NCBI RefSeq assembly: GCF_024181725.1
Contig: NZ_CP028908.1
Coordinates: forward strand, 3,895,501-3,959,500
Direction: 5' to 3'
Length of the DNA: 64,000 nt
From: Bradyrhizobium sp. WD16
GTDB lineage: Bacteria; Pseudomonadota; Alphaproteobacteria; Rhizobiales; Xanthobacteraceae
Part shown: in pieces, positions 28,753-39,358 of the stretch
Position numbering within the stretch: the stretch's first letter is position 1
Layout: each line of letters begins with the position of its first letter
Program-made: the position numbers and the translations under genes
The notes under the pieces: model-generated
Databases searched by the model: none
Told to the model about the DNA's origin: nothing
The model's input: the letters and a program-made list of their open reading frames with translations, nothing else

Positions 28753-31632
28753 TTACTCAGCCGCCTCCGCATAATCTTCCACCGGCGGGCACGAGCAGAC
28801 GAGATTGCGGTCGCCATAGACATTGTCGACCCGGCCGACCGGCGACCAGTATTTGTCCTGGCGCTGCGAGCCCGCCGGGAAGCAGCCTTCGCTGCGCGAA
28901 TAGGGCCGGTTCCAGGCATCCTCGGCGATGTCGTGAACCGTGTGCGGCGCGTGGCGCAGCGGCGAATTCTCGATCTTGAAGCGTCCGGCCTCGACCTCGG
29001 CGATCTCGCGTCGGATCGCGATCATGGCCTCGCAGAAGCGATCGAGCTCGGCCTTGGATTCCGATTCGGTCGGCTCGATCATCAGCGTCCCCGGCACCGG
29101 GAAGCTCATGGTCGGAGCATGGAAGCCGTAGTCGATCAGCCGCTTGGCGATGTCGTCCACGGTGACGCCGCAACTCGTCTTCAAGGGCCGCGGATCGACG
29201 ATGCATTCGTGGGCGACCCGGCCGCGGTGGTTGCGGTAGAGCACCGGGAAATAGGGATCGAGCCGCCTGGCGATGTAGTTGGCGTTGAGGATCGCCATCG
29301 CCGTCGCCCGCGCCAGGCCTTCGCCGCCCATCATCAGGATGTAGGCGTAGGAGATCACCAGGATCGAGGCGGAGCCGAACGGCGCCGCCGCCACCGGCCC
29401 CACCGGCGAGGTGCCGTCGTCGAGCACCGGATGGCCGGGCAGGAACGGCGCGAGATGGGCCTTGACGCCGATCGGGCCCACACCCGGGCCGCCGCCGCCA
29501 TGGGGAATGGCGAAGGTCTTGTGCAGGTTGAGGTGGCTGACATCGGCGCCGTATTCGCCGGGCCGCGCCAGCCCGACCTGGGCATTGAGGTTGGCGCCGT
29601 CGAGATAGACCTGGCCGCCATGGCCGTGGACGATGTCGCAGATCTCGCGGATATGCTCCTCGAACACGCCGTGGGTCGAGGGATAGGTGATCATGACTGC
29701 CGCGAGTCGCGCGGCGTGGCCGGCCGCCTTGACGCGCAGGTCGTCGACATCGACGTTGCCGCCAGCATCGCACCCCACCACCACGACCTCCATGCCCGCC
29801 ATGCTCGCCGACGCCGGATTGGTGCCATGGGCGGAGGCGGGGATGAGGCAGATCTTGCGCTGGGGCTCGCCGCGCGAGGCATGATAGGCGCGGATCGCCA
29901 GCAGCCCGGCATATTCGCCCTGGGCGCCCGAGTTGGGCTGCAGCGAGACCGCATCATAGCCGGTCGCCTGCGCCAGCCATCGCTCCAGCGTCGTCATCAT
30001 GGTGCGATAGCCGCCCGCCTGCTCGGCCGGGGCGAACGGGTGCAGGGCGGCGAAGCCGGGCCAGGTCACCGGGATCATCTCGGTGGTGGCGTTGAGCTTC
30101 ATGGTGCAGGAGCCGAGCGGGATCATGGCCCGGTCGAGGGCAAGGTCGCGGTCGGCGAGCTTGCGCATGTAGCGCAGCAGTTCGGTTTCCGAACGGTGGG
30201 CATGGAACACCGGGTGGCTGAGATAGGCCGAACCGCGCGTCAGATCGAGCGGCAGTCCGGTGCGGGCATGCGCCGCGACGCCGTCATAGGCGAGGGCGCC
30301 GCCGAAAATGCGCCAGACCTTCTCGACGATCTGGGGCGTCGTGATCTCGTCGAGCGCGATCGAAACGGTTTCGGCCTCGATGCGCAGATTGATGCGCTCG
30401 GCCTCCGCGCGGGCGCGGAAGGCGTCGTCGGCCCGCAGCTTGATCGTGACGGTGTCGAAGAAGGTCTCGCCCTCCGGCGTGAAGCCGAGCTGCCGCAGTC
30501 CGGCGGCGAGCACGCCGGTGTGGCGATGGATGCGACGGGCGATCGCCGCCAGGCCCTCGGGGCCGTGATAGACCGCATACATCGAGGCGATCACCGCCAG
30601 CAGCACCTGGGCGGTGCAGATGTTCGAGGTCGCCTTCTCGCGGCGGATATGCTGCTCCCGGGTCTGCAGCGCCAGGCGATAGGCCGGCGCGCCGCGCGAA
30701 TCGATCGAGAGGCCGACGAGGCGGCCGGGCATCGCCCGCTTGAGGGCATCGCGCACCGCCATGTAGGCGGCATGCGGTCCGCCATAGCCCATCGGCACGC
30801 CGAAGCGCTGGGTCGAGCCCACGGCGATGTCGGCGCCGAGTTCGCCGGGCGGCGTGATCAGCGTCAGCGCCAGCGGGTCGGCGCAGAGGATCGCGAGCGC
30901 GCCCTTGGCCTTGGCGGCAGCAATCGCCGGCCGCAGGTCACGCACGGCGCCGTGGCTCGCCGGATACTGCATCAGAGCGCCGAAGACCTCGTTGCCGTCG
31001 AGATCGCTCAGCGGATCGCCACAGACGATCTCCCAGCCGAGCGGCGCGGCGCGCTGCTTGAGCACGGCCAGCGTCTGTGGATGCACTTCCGAGTCGACGA
31101 AGAAGCGGTTGCTCCTGGCGGACGCCGCGCGATGCGCCAGCGCCATTGCCTCGGCCGCGGCGGTCGCCTCGTCGAGCAGCGAGGCATTGGCAACGTCGAG
31201 CGCGGTCAAGTCGCAGATCATGGTCTGGAAGTTGAACAGCGCTTCAAGACGGCCCTGGCTGATCTCCGGCTGATACGGCGTATAGGCGGTGTACCAGGCC
31301 GGATTCTCCAGGATGTTGCGCTGGATCACCGTCGGCATCAGCGTGCCGGAATAGCCTTGGCCGATCAGCGAGGTGAAGATCTCGTTCTGCGCCGCGAGCG
31401 AGGCGAGATGCTCCAGCGTCTCCTCTTCCGTCATCGGCCGCTCGTCCTTGAGCGGCGCACCGAGCTTGAGCGGCGCCTTCTGGCGGATCGACGTCGGCAG
31501 GGTCTCGGCGATCAGCGCCTCGAGGCTCTTGGCACCGACGGTCTCCAGCATCTTGGCAGTGTCGGCGGCGGACGGGCCGATATGGCGGCGGGCGAAATCC
31601 GCGGCGAGGTCGGTCGGCTGATGCGCGGTCAT
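28753..31632 (-). CDS. gcvP: Glycine dehydrogenase (decarboxylating), P-protein
   Basis: PLP enzyme that decarboxylates glycine and passes the aminomethyl group to lipoyl-GcvH. The 959-residue protein is the long single-chain form. The N-terminal half starts with [17 protein letters not shown]. The C-terminal half carries [14 protein letters not shown] and [12 protein letters not shown]. The PLP lysine lies in [31 protein letters not shown] precedes the ATG. It is the third gene of gcvT-gcvH-gcvP, separated from gcvH by an extragenic palindrome, and should share the glycine riboswitch control if transcription reads through. Confidence 0.96.
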   Translation of the reverse strand: MTAHQPTDLAADFARRHIGPSAADTAKMLETVGAKSLEALIAETLPTSIRQKAPLKLGAPLKDERPMTEEETLEHLASLAAQNEIFTSLIGQGYSGTLMPTVIQRNILENPAWYTAYTPYQPEISQGRLEALFNFQTMICDLTALDVANASLLDEATAAAEAMALAHRAASARSNRFFVDSEVHPQTLAVLKQRAAPLGWEIVCGDPLSDLDGNEVFGALMQYPASHGAVRDLRPAIAAAKAKGALAILCADPLALTLITPPGELGADIAVGSTQRFGVPMGYGGPHAAYMAVRDALKRAMPGRLVGLSIDSRGAPAYRLALQTREQHIRREKATSNICTAQVLLAVIASMYAVYHGPEGLAAIARRIHRHTGVLAAGLRQLGFTPEGETFFDTVTIKLRADDAFRARAEAERINLRIEAETVSIALDEITTPQIVEKVWRIFGGALAYDGVAAHARTGLPLDLTRGSAYLSHPVFHAHRSETELLRYMRKLADRDLALDRAMIPLGSCTMKLNATTEMIPVTWPGFAALHPFAPAEQAGGYRTMMTTLERWLAQATGYDAVSLQPNSGAQGEYAGLLAIRAYHASRGEPQRKICLIPASAHGTNPASASMAGMEVVVVGCDAGGNVDVDDLRVKAAGHAARLAAVMITYPSTHGVFEEHIREICDIVHGHGGQVYLDGANLNAQVGLARPGEYGADVSHLNLHKTFAIPHGGGGPGVGPIGVKAHLAPFLPGHPVLDDGTSPVGPVAAAPFGSASILVISYAYILMMGGEGLARATAMAILNANYIARRLDPYFPVLYRNHRGRVAHECIVDPRPLKTSCGVTVDDIAKRLIDYGFHAPTMSFPVPGTLMIEPTESESKAELDRFCEAMIAIRREIAEVEAGRFKIENSPLRHAPHTVHDIAEDAWNRPYSRSEGCFPAGSQRQDKYWSPVGRVDNVYGDRNLVCSCPPVEDYAEAAE

Positions 31633-31667
31633 GACGGGCTCCTCGAAATCGGAATAAATGTCTCTGT

Positions 31668-31830
31668 GTCGTCATGGCCGGGCTTGTCCCGGCCATCCAC
31701 GTCTTGCTCTTGGCGGCTCGGCCAAGTCGTGGATGTCCGGCACCGGTCTTCGCCTTCGGCTTCGACCCGGCCCAATGGCTGGGCGCGCCGAAGCTTCTTA
31801 GCGAAGGCGGGCAAGGCCGGGCATGACGAC
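31668..31830. repeat. Extragenic palindrome (GTCATGGCCGGGC type) between gcvH and gcvP
   Basis: The region opens GTCGTCATGGCCGGGCTTGT and closes GGCAAGGCCGGGCATGACGA, forming outer arms. Internal arms CCACGTCTTGCTCTTGGC and GCCAAGTCGTGG add a second stem, and a third short stem CTTCGCC/GGCGAAG is present. Elements with GTCATGGCCGGGCTTGTCCC ends are common between genes in Bradyrhizobium and relatives. It sits inside the gcv operon, where it could modulate gcvP expression. Confidence 0.75.
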
Positions 31831-31858
31831 TGCAACTGGTGCCGCGCCGCGGTCACCC

Positions 31859-32224
31859 TCATTCCGTGTGGGCCTTGTAGGCGGCCTCGTCCATCAGGCC
31901 GTCGAGTTCGCTCCTGTCGGCGATCTTCATCTTGAAGAACCAGGCGCGGCCGGCCGGATCGGAATTGACCAGCGAGGGATCGTCGGTGAGTGCGGCGTTG
32001 GTCTCGACCACTTCGCCGGACAGCGGCGCATAGACGTCGGAGGCGGCCTTGACCGATTCGACCACGGCGGCGGCCTCGGCCTTCTTGAGCTGGCGGCCGA
32101 TCTTGGGCAGCTCGACAAAGACGACGTCGCCCAGCTGGTTCTGGGCGTAGTCGGTGATGCCGACGGTGGCGACGTCGCCGTCGATGGTCAGCCATTCGTG
32201 GTCGGCGGTGAACCTGGTGGTCAT
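31859..32224 (-). CDS. gcvH: Glycine cleavage system H protein
   Basis: Lipoyl carrier that shuttles the aminomethyl group between P-, T- and L-proteins. The 121-residue product starts [20 protein letters not shown]. It has the lipoylation site [19 protein letters not shown] with Lys59 and the conserved C-terminal WFFKMKI. It begins 11 bases after gcvT, so the two are certainly cotranscribed. Confidence 0.96.
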   Translation of the reverse strand: MTTRFTADHEWLTIDGDVATVGITDYAQNQLGDVVFVELPKIGRQLKKAEAAAVVESVKAASDVYAPLSGEVVETNAALTDDPSLVNSDPAGRAWFFKMKIADRSELDGLMDEAAYKAHTE

Positions 32225-32235
32225 GGGTGGGATCC

Positions 32236-33390
32236 TCAGCGCTTGTAGGTGTTCTGGATGAAGGGCATCGGCGCGACCGTCATGGCGAGCCGCTGGCCGC
32301 GGACTTCGGCGAAGATCAGCGTGCCGTCGCTCGCGTGGGTCGATGGCAGGTAGCCCATGGCGACGGGCCGCTGCAGGCTGGGCGAGAAGCCGCCCGAGGT
32401 GACGCGGCCAATCGCCTCGGCGGCGTCGGCTGAGGCATAGAGCGGAGCGCCTTCGCGCACCGGCGCGCGGCCCTCAGCCAGCAGACCGACGCGGCGACGC
32501 GCGGCTCCGCTCTCGAGCTGTCTGACGATGACATCGGCGCCCGGGAAACCACCGGCGCGCGCCCCGCCGCTGCGCCGCGCCTTCTGGATCGACCAGGCGA
32601 GCGCGGCTTCGACAGGCGTCGTGGTGAGGTCGATGTCGTGGCCATACAGGCACAGGCCGGCCTCGAGCCGCAGGCTGTCGCGGGCGCCGAGTCCGATCGG
32701 CAGCACATCGGCATTGGCCAGCAGCTTTTCCGCCACGCCCGCCGCCTGTGGCGCCGGCACCGAGATCTCAAAGCCGTCCTCGCCGGTATAGCCCGAGCGC
32801 GAGACGATGCAGGCCACACCATCGAGATCGAGCATGGCGACTTCCATGAAGCGCATCGCGGCGGCCGCAGGCGCAAGGCCCGAGAGAGCGCCGGCGGATT
32901 TCGGTCCCTGCAACGCCAGAAGCGCGCGGTCCTCCAGCCGTTCGATGATGCAGGCCGCGCCGAGCTCAGATTCGAGATGCGCGGCGTCGGCGGCCTTGCA
33001 GGCGGCATTGACGACGAGGAAGAGGTGGTCGCCGCGGTTCGTCACCATCAGGTCGTCGCGGATGCCGCCGTCGTCGCTGGTGAACTGGGCATAGCGCTGG
33101 CGGCCTTCGCCGAGGCCGACGATATCCTGGGGAACGAGGCGCTCCAGCGCGGCCGCCGCATCCGCGAGCCGGCCCGATTTCGCCCGCAGCCGGATCTGGC
33201 CCATGTGCGACACATCGAACAGGCCGGCGGCGGCGCGGGTGTGGAGATGCTCCTTGAGCACGCCCGTGGGGTATTGCACCGGCAGTTCGTAGCCGGCGAA
33301 GGGCACCATCCTGCCGCCGCGGGCGAGATGCAGCGCATAGAGCGGCGTGCGGAGAGGGGCGGGGGTGTCGAGAGCCGGGGTGGACAGCAT
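32236..33390 (-). CDS. gcvT: Glycine cleavage system aminomethyltransferase, T protein
   Basis: Transfers the methylene group from aminomethyl-lipoyl-GcvH to tetrahydrofolate and releases ammonia. The 384-residue product shows [18 protein letters not shown] and [13 protein letters not shown]. It also contains the folate-site segment [16 protein letters not shown] and [20 protein letters not shown]. The ATG at 33390 follows AGGAGCGACCCG; an in-frame start at 33447 would overlap the riboswitch. A tandem glycine riboswitch lies directly upstream and presumably turns on the operon when glycine is abundant. Confidence 0.95.
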   Translation of the reverse strand: MLSTPALDTPAPLRTPLYALHLARGGRMVPFAGYELPVQYPTGVLKEHLHTRAAAGLFDVSHMGQIRLRAKSGRLADAAAALERLVPQDIVGLGEGRQRYAQFTSDDGGIRDDLMVTNRGDHLFLVVNAACKAADAAHLESELGAACIIERLEDRALLALQGPKSAGALSGLAPAAAAMRFMEVAMLDLDGVACIVSRSGYTGEDGFEISVPAPQAAGVAEKLLANADVLPIGLGARDSLRLEAGLCLYGHDIDLTTTPVEAALAWSIQKARRSGGARAGGFPGADVIVRQLESGAARRRVGLLAEGRAPVREGAPLYASADAAEAIGRVTSGGFSPSLQRPVAMGYLPSTHASDGTLIFAEVRGQRLAMTVAPMPFIQNTYKR

Positions 33391-33441
33391 CGGGTCGCTC
33401 CTGACGGCGTGCGGGGCCCATTCCCCACTCGTCCGTCGAAG

Positions 33442-33612
33442 CCCCATCTGTCGCTGTGCCTGAGAGTATTATCCCGTCGGCGGCTGCGGCCCTCGTTCGA
33501 GGTCCGCAAGCTCTTTCCAGATGTCGTCCAGGTCACGAGGGTCCGTTTGCCTGAGAGTTTCCGGGGCGGTTGCTCCTTCGGCGCCGGCGGCTGGCCGGTC
33601 TCTCCCGACGTG
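33442..33612 (-). promoter_or_regulatory. Tandem glycine riboswitch controlling gcvT
   Basis: Reading the minus strand, the first aptamer has CGGGAGAG, GCCGAAGGAGCAA and AAACTCTCAGGCAAA with GGAC. After a short linker (TCTGGAAAGAGC) the second aptamer has GCCGACGGGATAATA and ACTCTCAGGCACAGCGACAG followed by GGGG. These are the hallmarks of the two-aptamer glycine riboswitch found before gcv operons. The second aptamer deviates from the usual GAAGGRGCAA core. It ends about 50 bases before the gcvT start, close enough to influence the ribosome-binding site or a terminator. Confidence 0.9.
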
Positions 33613-34066
33613 ACCTAACTCACTACAAAGCGAACAAAAACTCCCTTGCAAAAACTCCCACAGGAGCGTCGCGGCCGCTTCAAGGCCGCGCGGCCGAGAG
33701 AAAACACGCCGCTTGGCGGCCTGTCAACGCACCCAATGTGGTTCTCAACCGCCACGCGCGCAATGGCGGGGGCCTCGGCCAAGGCCGCGGCTCGGCGTAA
33801 ACCTCGCGTTTCTGGACACATTTGGCGGCCCCAAGTAAAAGGACCGCAGGATCCGTCCTCGCAAGGGGGCGGCCAAGTCATAGCAATTTCGAGACAACCC
33901 CGGCCATAGGCGCCATAATCGCCGACGGTATCGGGAGAGCGGATTTCGGTCCGCCGGCAGCGCCCGGGGCGCCCGGCCGCTCTCGATTCTGCAAACATGC
34001 GCGGCATGAGCGCGTTAACATGTCCGGCCGGGATTGCCCGGAGCGGACGGTGCGAATTGGACGATT
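33613..34066. other. Intergenic region between riboswitch and alaS
   Basis: A 454-base gap between divergent gcvT and alaS transcription. It should contain both promoters. I find no convincing gene, RNA, or copy of the CTAG repeats in it; open frames here look like chance frames. Confidence 0.5.
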
Positions 34067-36721
34067 ATGAGCGGCGTCAACGAAATCAGATCTGCGTTCC
34101 TGAATTACTTCGCGAAGAACGGCCACGAGATCGTGCCGTCGTCGCCGCTTGTTCCGCGCAACGATCCCACGCTGATGTTCACCAATGCCGGGATGGTGCA
34201 GTTCAAGAACGTCTTCACCGGGCTCGAGAAGCGTGCGTATCAGCGCGCCACCACCTCGCAGAAGTGCGTCCGCGCCGGCGGCAAGCACAACGACCTGGAT
34301 AATGTCGGCTACACCGCGCGGCATCACACCTTCTTCGAGATGCTCGGCAACTTCTCCTTCGGCGATTACTTCAAGGACCGCGCCATCGAACTCGCCTGGA
34401 ACCTGATCACCAAGGACTACGGACTGCCCAAGGACCGGCTGATGGTTACGGTCTATTCCGAGGACGATGAGGCCTTCGGATTGTGGAAGAAGATCGCCGG
34501 GCTGCCCGACTCCAGGATCGTCCGCATTCCGACCTCGGACAATTTCTGGCAGATGGGCGACACCGGTCCCTGCGGCCCGTGCTCGGAAATCTTCTACGAC
34601 CACGGCGAGCACATCCCGGGCGGCCCCCCCGGCTCGGCCGATGCCGATGGCGACCGTTTCATCGAGATCTGGAATCTGGTGTTCATGCAGTACGAGCAGG
34701 TCGCCGGTGGCGTGCGCAATGCGCTGCCGCGGCCGTCGATCGACACCGGCATGGGGCTCGAGCGCATCGCCGCGGTGCTGCAGGGCAAGCACGACAACTA
34801 CGACATCGACCTGTTCTCGTCCCTGATCCGCACCATCGCCGACCTCACCTCCGTCGATGCCGACGGTCCGCACAAGGCCTCGCACCGGGTGATCGCCGAT
34901 CACCTGCGCGCCTCGTCGTTCCTGATCGCCGACGGCGTGCTGCCTTCCAACGAAGGCCGCGGCTATGTGCTGCGCCGGATCATGCGTCGCGCGATGCGCC
35001 ATGCCCAGTTGCTCGGCGCCCGCGAGCCCTTGATGCACCGCCTGGTCTGGGCGCTGGTCCGCGAGATGGGGCAGGCCTATCCGGAACTGGTCCGCGCCGA
35101 GGCGCTGATCGAGGAGACCTTGAGGCTCGAGGAGACGCGGTTCCGCAAGACGCTCGAGCGCGGCTTGTCGATCCTCGACGAGGAGACGAAGTCGCTCGGC
35201 AAGGGCGCCCGCCTCAAGGGCGAGACCGCCTTCACCCTCTATGACACCTACGGCTTTCCCCTCGATCTCACCCAGGACGCACTGCGGCCGCGGGGCATCG
35301 ACGTCGATCTCGACGGCTTCAACGCCGCCATGGAACGCCAGCGCGCCAAGGCGCGCGCCTCCTGGGCGGGCTCCGGCGAGGCCGCCGCCGAGGCGATCTG
35401 GTTCCCGCTGCGCGAGCGGCTCGGGGCCACCGAATTCCTCGGCTATGAGACCGAGAGTGCCGAAGGCGTCGTCAGCGCGCTGGTCAAGGACGGCAACGAT
35501 GTCGACAGCCTCGCCACCGGCGAACGCGGCGTGGTGATCCTCAACCAGACGCCGTTCTACGGCGAATCCGGCGGTCAGGTCGGCGACACCGGCGTGCTCA
35601 GCGCCGAGGGCGTGCGGTTCCGCGTCACCGACACCCAGAAGAAGGCCGGCGATCTTTTCGTCCATATCGGCGAGGTCGAGCGCGGCACGCTCACCCTCGG
35701 CATCCCGCTCAGCCTCGAGGTCGACCATGCGCGCCGCACCTCGATCCGCGCCAACCATTCGGCGACGCATCTGTTGCATGAGGCGCTGCGCCAGGTGCTC
35801 GGCGATCACATCGCCCAGCGCGGCTCGCTGGTCGCGCCCGACCGCCTGCGCTTCGATTTCGCCCACACCAAGCCGATCACGGCCGACGAACTGCGCACGA
35901 TCGAGGACATCGCCAACGACGTTGTGTTGGAAAACGAACCGGTGACGACCCGTTCCATGGCCGTGGACGACGCCCGCGCCTCCGGCGCCCGCGCGCTGTT
36001 CGGCGAGAAATATGGCGACGAAGTTCGCGTCGTTTCGATGGGCAAGGGTTCCGGCAATACGCTCGGCTGGTCGATCGAACTGTGTGGCGGCACCCATGTG
36101 CGGCGTACCGGCGACATCGGCCTGATCTCGATTCTCGCCGAGAGCGCGGTGTCCTCCGGCGTGCGGCGTATCGAGGCCCTGACGGCGCGTGCCGCACGCC
36201 AGCACGCCAATGCCACCATCCAGACCGCGCGGGCCTCGGCCGCCGAACTGCGCACCACGCTCGACGACATGCCGACCCGCATTGCGGCGCTGATGGAGGA
36301 TCGCAAGAAGCTCGAGCGCGAACTGTCCGAGGCCAAGAAGAAGCTCGCCATGGGCGGCGGCGCGGCCAGTGGCGGCACCGACGGTGTCAGCAAGGTCGGC
36401 GACGTCCAGCTCCTCGCGCGCAAGGTCGAAGGCATCGAGATGAAGGATCTCAAGAGCCTCGCTGACGACGGCAAGAAGAAGCTCGGCTCCGGCGTCATTG
36501 CCATCGTCAACGTCGGCGAGGACGGCAAGGCCGGTGTTGTGGTCGGGGTCACGCCCGATCTCACCGCGCGCTACAGCGCTGTCGATCTTGTCCGCGTCGC
36601 CTCCGAGGCGCTGGGCGGCAAGGGCGGCGGCGGACGGCCGGACATGGCCCAGGCCGGCGGTCCCGACGGCTCCAAGGCGGACGCGGCGCTCGAGGCCATC
36701 GCCGCCGCGATCGGAGCCTGA
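34067..36721 (+). CDS. alaS: Alanyl-tRNA synthetase
   Basis: Class II synthetase that charges tRNA-Ala and edits mischarged Ser and Gly. The 884-residue protein has the catalytic core with motif 1 [14 protein letters not shown] and [18 protein letters not shown]. The editing domain shows [15 protein letters not shown] and the zinc-binding [13 protein letters not shown], and a C-terminal C-Ala domain ends the protein. The ATG at 34067 ([15 protein letters not shown]) matches family starts; the frame open to 34034 adds no conserved sequence. A GNAT gene starts five bases after the stop and is probably cotranscribed. Confidence 0.97.
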   Translation: MSGVNEIRSAFLNYFAKNGHEIVPSSPLVPRNDPTLMFTNAGMVQFKNVFTGLEKRAYQRATTSQKCVRAGGKHNDLDNVGYTARHHTFFEMLGNFSFGDYFKDRAIELAWNLITKDYGLPKDRLMVTVYSEDDEAFGLWKKIAGLPDSRIVRIPTSDNFWQMGDTGPCGPCSEIFYDHGEHIPGGPPGSADADGDRFIEIWNLVFMQYEQVAGGVRNALPRPSIDTGMGLERIAAVLQGKHDNYDIDLFSSLIRTIADLTSVDADGPHKASHRVIADHLRASSFLIADGVLPSNEGRGYVLRRIMRRAMRHAQLLGAREPLMHRLVWALVREMGQAYPELVRAEALIEETLRLEETRFRKTLERGLSILDEETKSLGKGARLKGETAFTLYDTYGFPLDLTQDALRPRGIDVDLDGFNAAMERQRAKARASWAGSGEAAAEAIWFPLRERLGATEFLGYETESAEGVVSALVKDGNDVDSLATGERGVVILNQTPFYGESGGQVGDTGVLSAEGVRFRVTDTQKKAGDLFVHIGEVERGTLTLGIPLSLEVDHARRTSIRANHSATHLLHEALRQVLGDHIAQRGSLVAPDRLRFDFAHTKPITADELRTIEDIANDVVLENEPVTTRSMAVDDARASGARALFGEKYGDEVRVVSMGKGSGNTLGWSIELCGGTHVRRTGDIGLISILAESAVSSGVRRIEALTARAARQHANATIQTARASAAELRTTLDDMPTRIAALMEDRKKLERELSEAKKKLAMGGGAASGGTDGVSKVGDVQLLARKVEGIEMKDLKSLADDGKKKLGSGVIAIVNVGEDGKAGVVVGVTPDLTARYSAVDLVRVASEALGGKGGGGRPDMAQAGGPDGSKADAALEAIAAAIGA

Positions 36722-36725
36722 CGCG

Positions 36726-37523
36726 GTGACCCATCCGCGGTCCTGGCACGCGGAATGGGGCTGTCTCAATGCCTGGCCGGCGCTCACCAGCGCCGTCCAT
36801 GACGGCTGGGTGCTGCGCTTCGCCAATGGGCTGACGCGCCGCGCCAACTCCGCCAATCCGCTTGACGGTGCCGCAAGGCTTAGCGGCGACACGCTGCAAT
36901 ATTTCGAGAACCTGTTCCGTGCGGTCGACCTGCCGCTGATCATCCGGGTGCCGACGCTGCTCGACCCCGGCGTCGATGCCGGGCTGGAGCGCTTCGGCTT
37001 CGCCGCCGAAGGCGAAAGTCTCGTGCTCTACGGCGAATTCGCCGATCTGCAGGCCCATTGGGATGCCGCGGTCGAGGTTCTGAGTGCCCCCGACGCTGCC
37101 TGGCGTGATGCGATCACGCAACTTCAGGGCCGCACCGAGGCCCAGCGGGCGACCTACGAGGACGTCATCTATTCCATCGTGCTGCCTGCGGGCTTTGCCA
37201 GCCTCAAGATCGAGGACGAGGTGGTGGCGCTCGCTTACGGCGCCATCGACGGCGACTTGTTGTGCTGCGAATCGGTCGTCACCGCCGAACGCCATCGCGG
37301 CCGAGGCTATGGCCGGCGGCTGGTCGCCGGCCTGTTCGGCTGGGCGCAGCGTCACCACGCGACCGCAGTCTGCCTGCAGGTGGAGACGAACAATACTGCC
37401 GGGATCGCGCTTTATCGCAGTCTCGGCCTCGTCACCGAGCTGCACCGCTATCACTATCGACGCCAGCGTGCCGTTGCAGCCGCGGGGTTCCAGACTGGAA
37501 CCAATCTACCCGGGCGACGTTGA
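36726..37523 (+). CDS. GNAT family N-acetyltransferase
   Basis: The 265-residue product starts at GTG 36726, preceded by GGAG within the end of alaS. It has an N-terminal region with HDGWVLRFANGLTRRANSAN and a C-terminal acetyl-CoA-binding core, VTAERHRGRGYGRRLVAGLF, followed by VETNNTAGIALYRSLGL. This fits GNAT enzymes with two tandem domains; the acceptor is unknown. Its position directly after alaS suggests translational coupling. Confidence 0.85.
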   Translation: MTHPRSWHAEWGCLNAWPALTSAVHDGWVLRFANGLTRRANSANPLDGAARLSGDTLQYFENLFRAVDLPLIIRVPTLLDPGVDAGLERFGFAAEGESLVLYGEFADLQAHWDAAVEVLSAPDAAWRDAITQLQGRTEAQRATYEDVIYSIVLPAGFASLKIEDEVVALAYGAIDGDLLCCESVVTAERHRGRGYGRRLVAGLFGWAQRHHATAVCLQVETNNTAGIALYRSLGLVTELHRYHYRRQRAVAAAGFQTGTNLPGRR

Positions 37524-37559
37524 CCCTCGTAGCTCCCCGCATGGTTTCCCGAGGGCGCC

Positions 37560-39263
37560 ATGTCATCGTTTGCACAGACCGCCGTCCGAACAGCCGCCGT
37601 GATCATCGCGGTGCTGTCGCTGACGGCGGCGCGCGCCGATCCGGGCGATGCCGAGCTGCCGGGTGCCGCTGCAGAGCAGCTGGATTCCCAGCAGCAGGGG
37701 ATGCAGCAACACAGTTCGCAGCAACAAGCCTTGCAGCAGCAGCAGCCGACGCCGCCGCAGCCCGCCCAATCGCAATCTGCGCTGCAGATGCCTCCGCGCG
37801 ATCCGCTGTCGCCCAATCCTCGCACGGCGCGGATGCGGCGAAGCGCCACGGCCGTGCGGCAGGGGCTGGCCTCGCCGGACGTCGCCGCTGCGGCGAATGC
37901 GCCAGGGGTGTTGCGCGATGCCAGGATGCGCGCCCGGATCTCGGCACGCCTCGCCACCGCCATCCTGCCGCGCAAGATGGCGGGCCGCTGGCGCCATCGC
38001 GACGGCGGCTACGGCTGGGTCGGGCCGGTGTTCTGGCCGTTCGCCGCAGACGACATCATCGGCTATGCGCTGTCCGGAGCGGCCGATCAGGCTGTGGTGT
38101 GGAATTACGGTCTCCCGGACATCGATGCGGGGCTGTTTCCGCCTTCCAGCGCCGACGATCTGACCGGATATCTGCGGCTGCTGACCCGCGACGACGGCGG
38201 CGGGGTGAAGGCCGGCGCCGCACCGTCTGCAGCGCGGCTGGGCGCGGACAAGACCGCCGATCAGGCCATCGCGGTGCGGTTGTGCGGCGACGCGAGCCGC
38301 ACCATCGCGGGCCTGCCGGTCGACACCATCCGTGGGGCGATCGGCGCCGATGATCGCCAGAGCGCGGTGCTCGAGGACCTCGCCATCGCCGCCGCGCAGA
38401 CCGGGCGCATGTTGGCGGCGGCCTGTCCCGACAATATGCCGCTGACGGCGCCGGCGAGGTTCGAGGTGATGCGCCGGCGTCTCGACGCCATGCTCGCCGG
38501 CATCGATGCGCTGCAGCCACCGCTGCAGGATCTCGATGCGGTGCTGAGCGAGGACCAGAAGGCCAAGCTCGCGGTGCTAGTGATCTCGCCATCCGCAGGC
38601 GAGGGGAGGCAGGCTTCGGTGCCGGAGGCGCGCGCCCTGAAGCCGCCGAGCTGCGCCGATAGCGGAGCACGCGCCGCCGACTGGCCGCAGGATGTCATCG
38701 ACCGGCTGGTGACGTCGGACGATGCGCAGAAGCCGAGCTTCGAAGAGATCAAGGCCGCACGCACCAAGGCCGCGGATGGGCTCAAGACCGCTTGCCAGCC
38801 GGCCGTTGTCGCGACCGCATCGGCGCGGCTCGCGGCGATGGGCAAGAGACTGGAGGCCATCCAGCAGGCCGTGGCAACCGTCGCGACGGCGCTGGACGAT
38901 GTCTATCAGCGGCTCGATCCCGTGCAGGCCGCGAATTTCGACGCGGTTGGCCCGGCGACTGCGCCGGCCATTGCGTCGGCCGCGGCTGTGTCGACTTCAA
39001 CTGTGTCGGCGGCGACTGCCTCGGCGGTGTCGATTGCTGCGGCAACGCAGGTCGCGGCGCAGCCGCAGCAGCCGACCGCGCAGGCCGTAACCCAAGACGC
39101 CGCGCAGCAGGCGATGCCTGCTGAGGCGACTTCAGAGCGAGCCAGCCGTGCCAGACCTGCGCGCGTTGCCCGCGTCGGCCATCGCCATCGCGTCCGCTCC
39201 GCCCGGGGCCTGCCGGGACCGGTGCACATGCTCGGCCGGATGTTGTTCTCGTTCTTGCGCTAA
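37560..39263 (+). CDS. Exported LTxxQ-motif (Spy/CpxP-like) protein
   Basis: The 567-residue product has a signal peptide (about 1-26, ending AARADPG), a Gln-rich stretch (residues 40-65), then a segment containing GGYGWVGPVFWPFAADDI near residue 148. Two helical modules resemble LTxxQ repeats, for example RFEVMRRRLDAMLAGIDAL followed by LSEDQKAKL. The C-terminal 130 residues are Ala/Thr/Gln-rich, ending in Arg-rich sequence. By analogy with Spy and CpxP it may be a periplasmic chaperone or envelope-stress protein; this is inference. Confidence 0.65.
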   Translation: MSSFAQTAVRTAAVIIAVLSLTAARADPGDAELPGAAAEQLDSQQQGMQQHSSQQQALQQQQPTPPQPAQSQSALQMPPRDPLSPNPRTARMRRSATAVRQGLASPDVAAAANAPGVLRDARMRARISARLATAILPRKMAGRWRHRDGGYGWVGPVFWPFAADDIIGYALSGAADQAVVWNYGLPDIDAGLFPPSSADDLTGYLRLLTRDDGGGVKAGAAPSAARLGADKTADQAIAVRLCGDASRTIAGLPVDTIRGAIGADDRQSAVLEDLAIAAAQTGRMLAAACPDNMPLTAPARFEVMRRRLDAMLAGIDALQPPLQDLDAVLSEDQKAKLAVLVISPSAGEGRQASVPEARALKPPSCADSGARAADWPQDVIDRLVTSDDAQKPSFEEIKAARTKAADGLKTACQPAVVATASARLAAMGKRLEAIQQAVATVATALDDVYQRLDPVQAANFDAVGPATAPAIASAAAVSTSTVSAATASAVSIAAATQVAAQPQQPTAQAVTQDAAQQAMPAEATSERASRARPARVARVGHRHRVRSARGLPGPVHMLGRMLFSFLR

Positions 39264-39301
39264 AAAAACTTCCGCCGCGAGGCGATGCTCCCAAAGCACA
39301 A

Positions 39302-39336
39302 CGGGCGCGCCGAAGGCGCGCCCGCGTGACTTTTTT
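39302..39336. terminator. Bidirectional terminator between convergent genes
   Basis: CGGGCGCGCC and GGCGCGCCCG form a perfect 10-bp stem around GAA, followed on the plus strand by CGTGAC and six T residues. It lies between the exported LTxxQ protein gene and icd, which converge here. Confidence 0.7.
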
Positions 39337-39358
39337 CGCGGTTTGCGCGAAGCTGTCG

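Noticed and set aside
33878-36943. Very long open frame antisense to alaS (similar long antisense frames oppose gcvP and fumarase)
   Set aside because: High GC keeps antisense frames open; the predicted proteins are Arg/Gly/His-rich with no domains, while the opposite strand encodes clear conserved enzymes.
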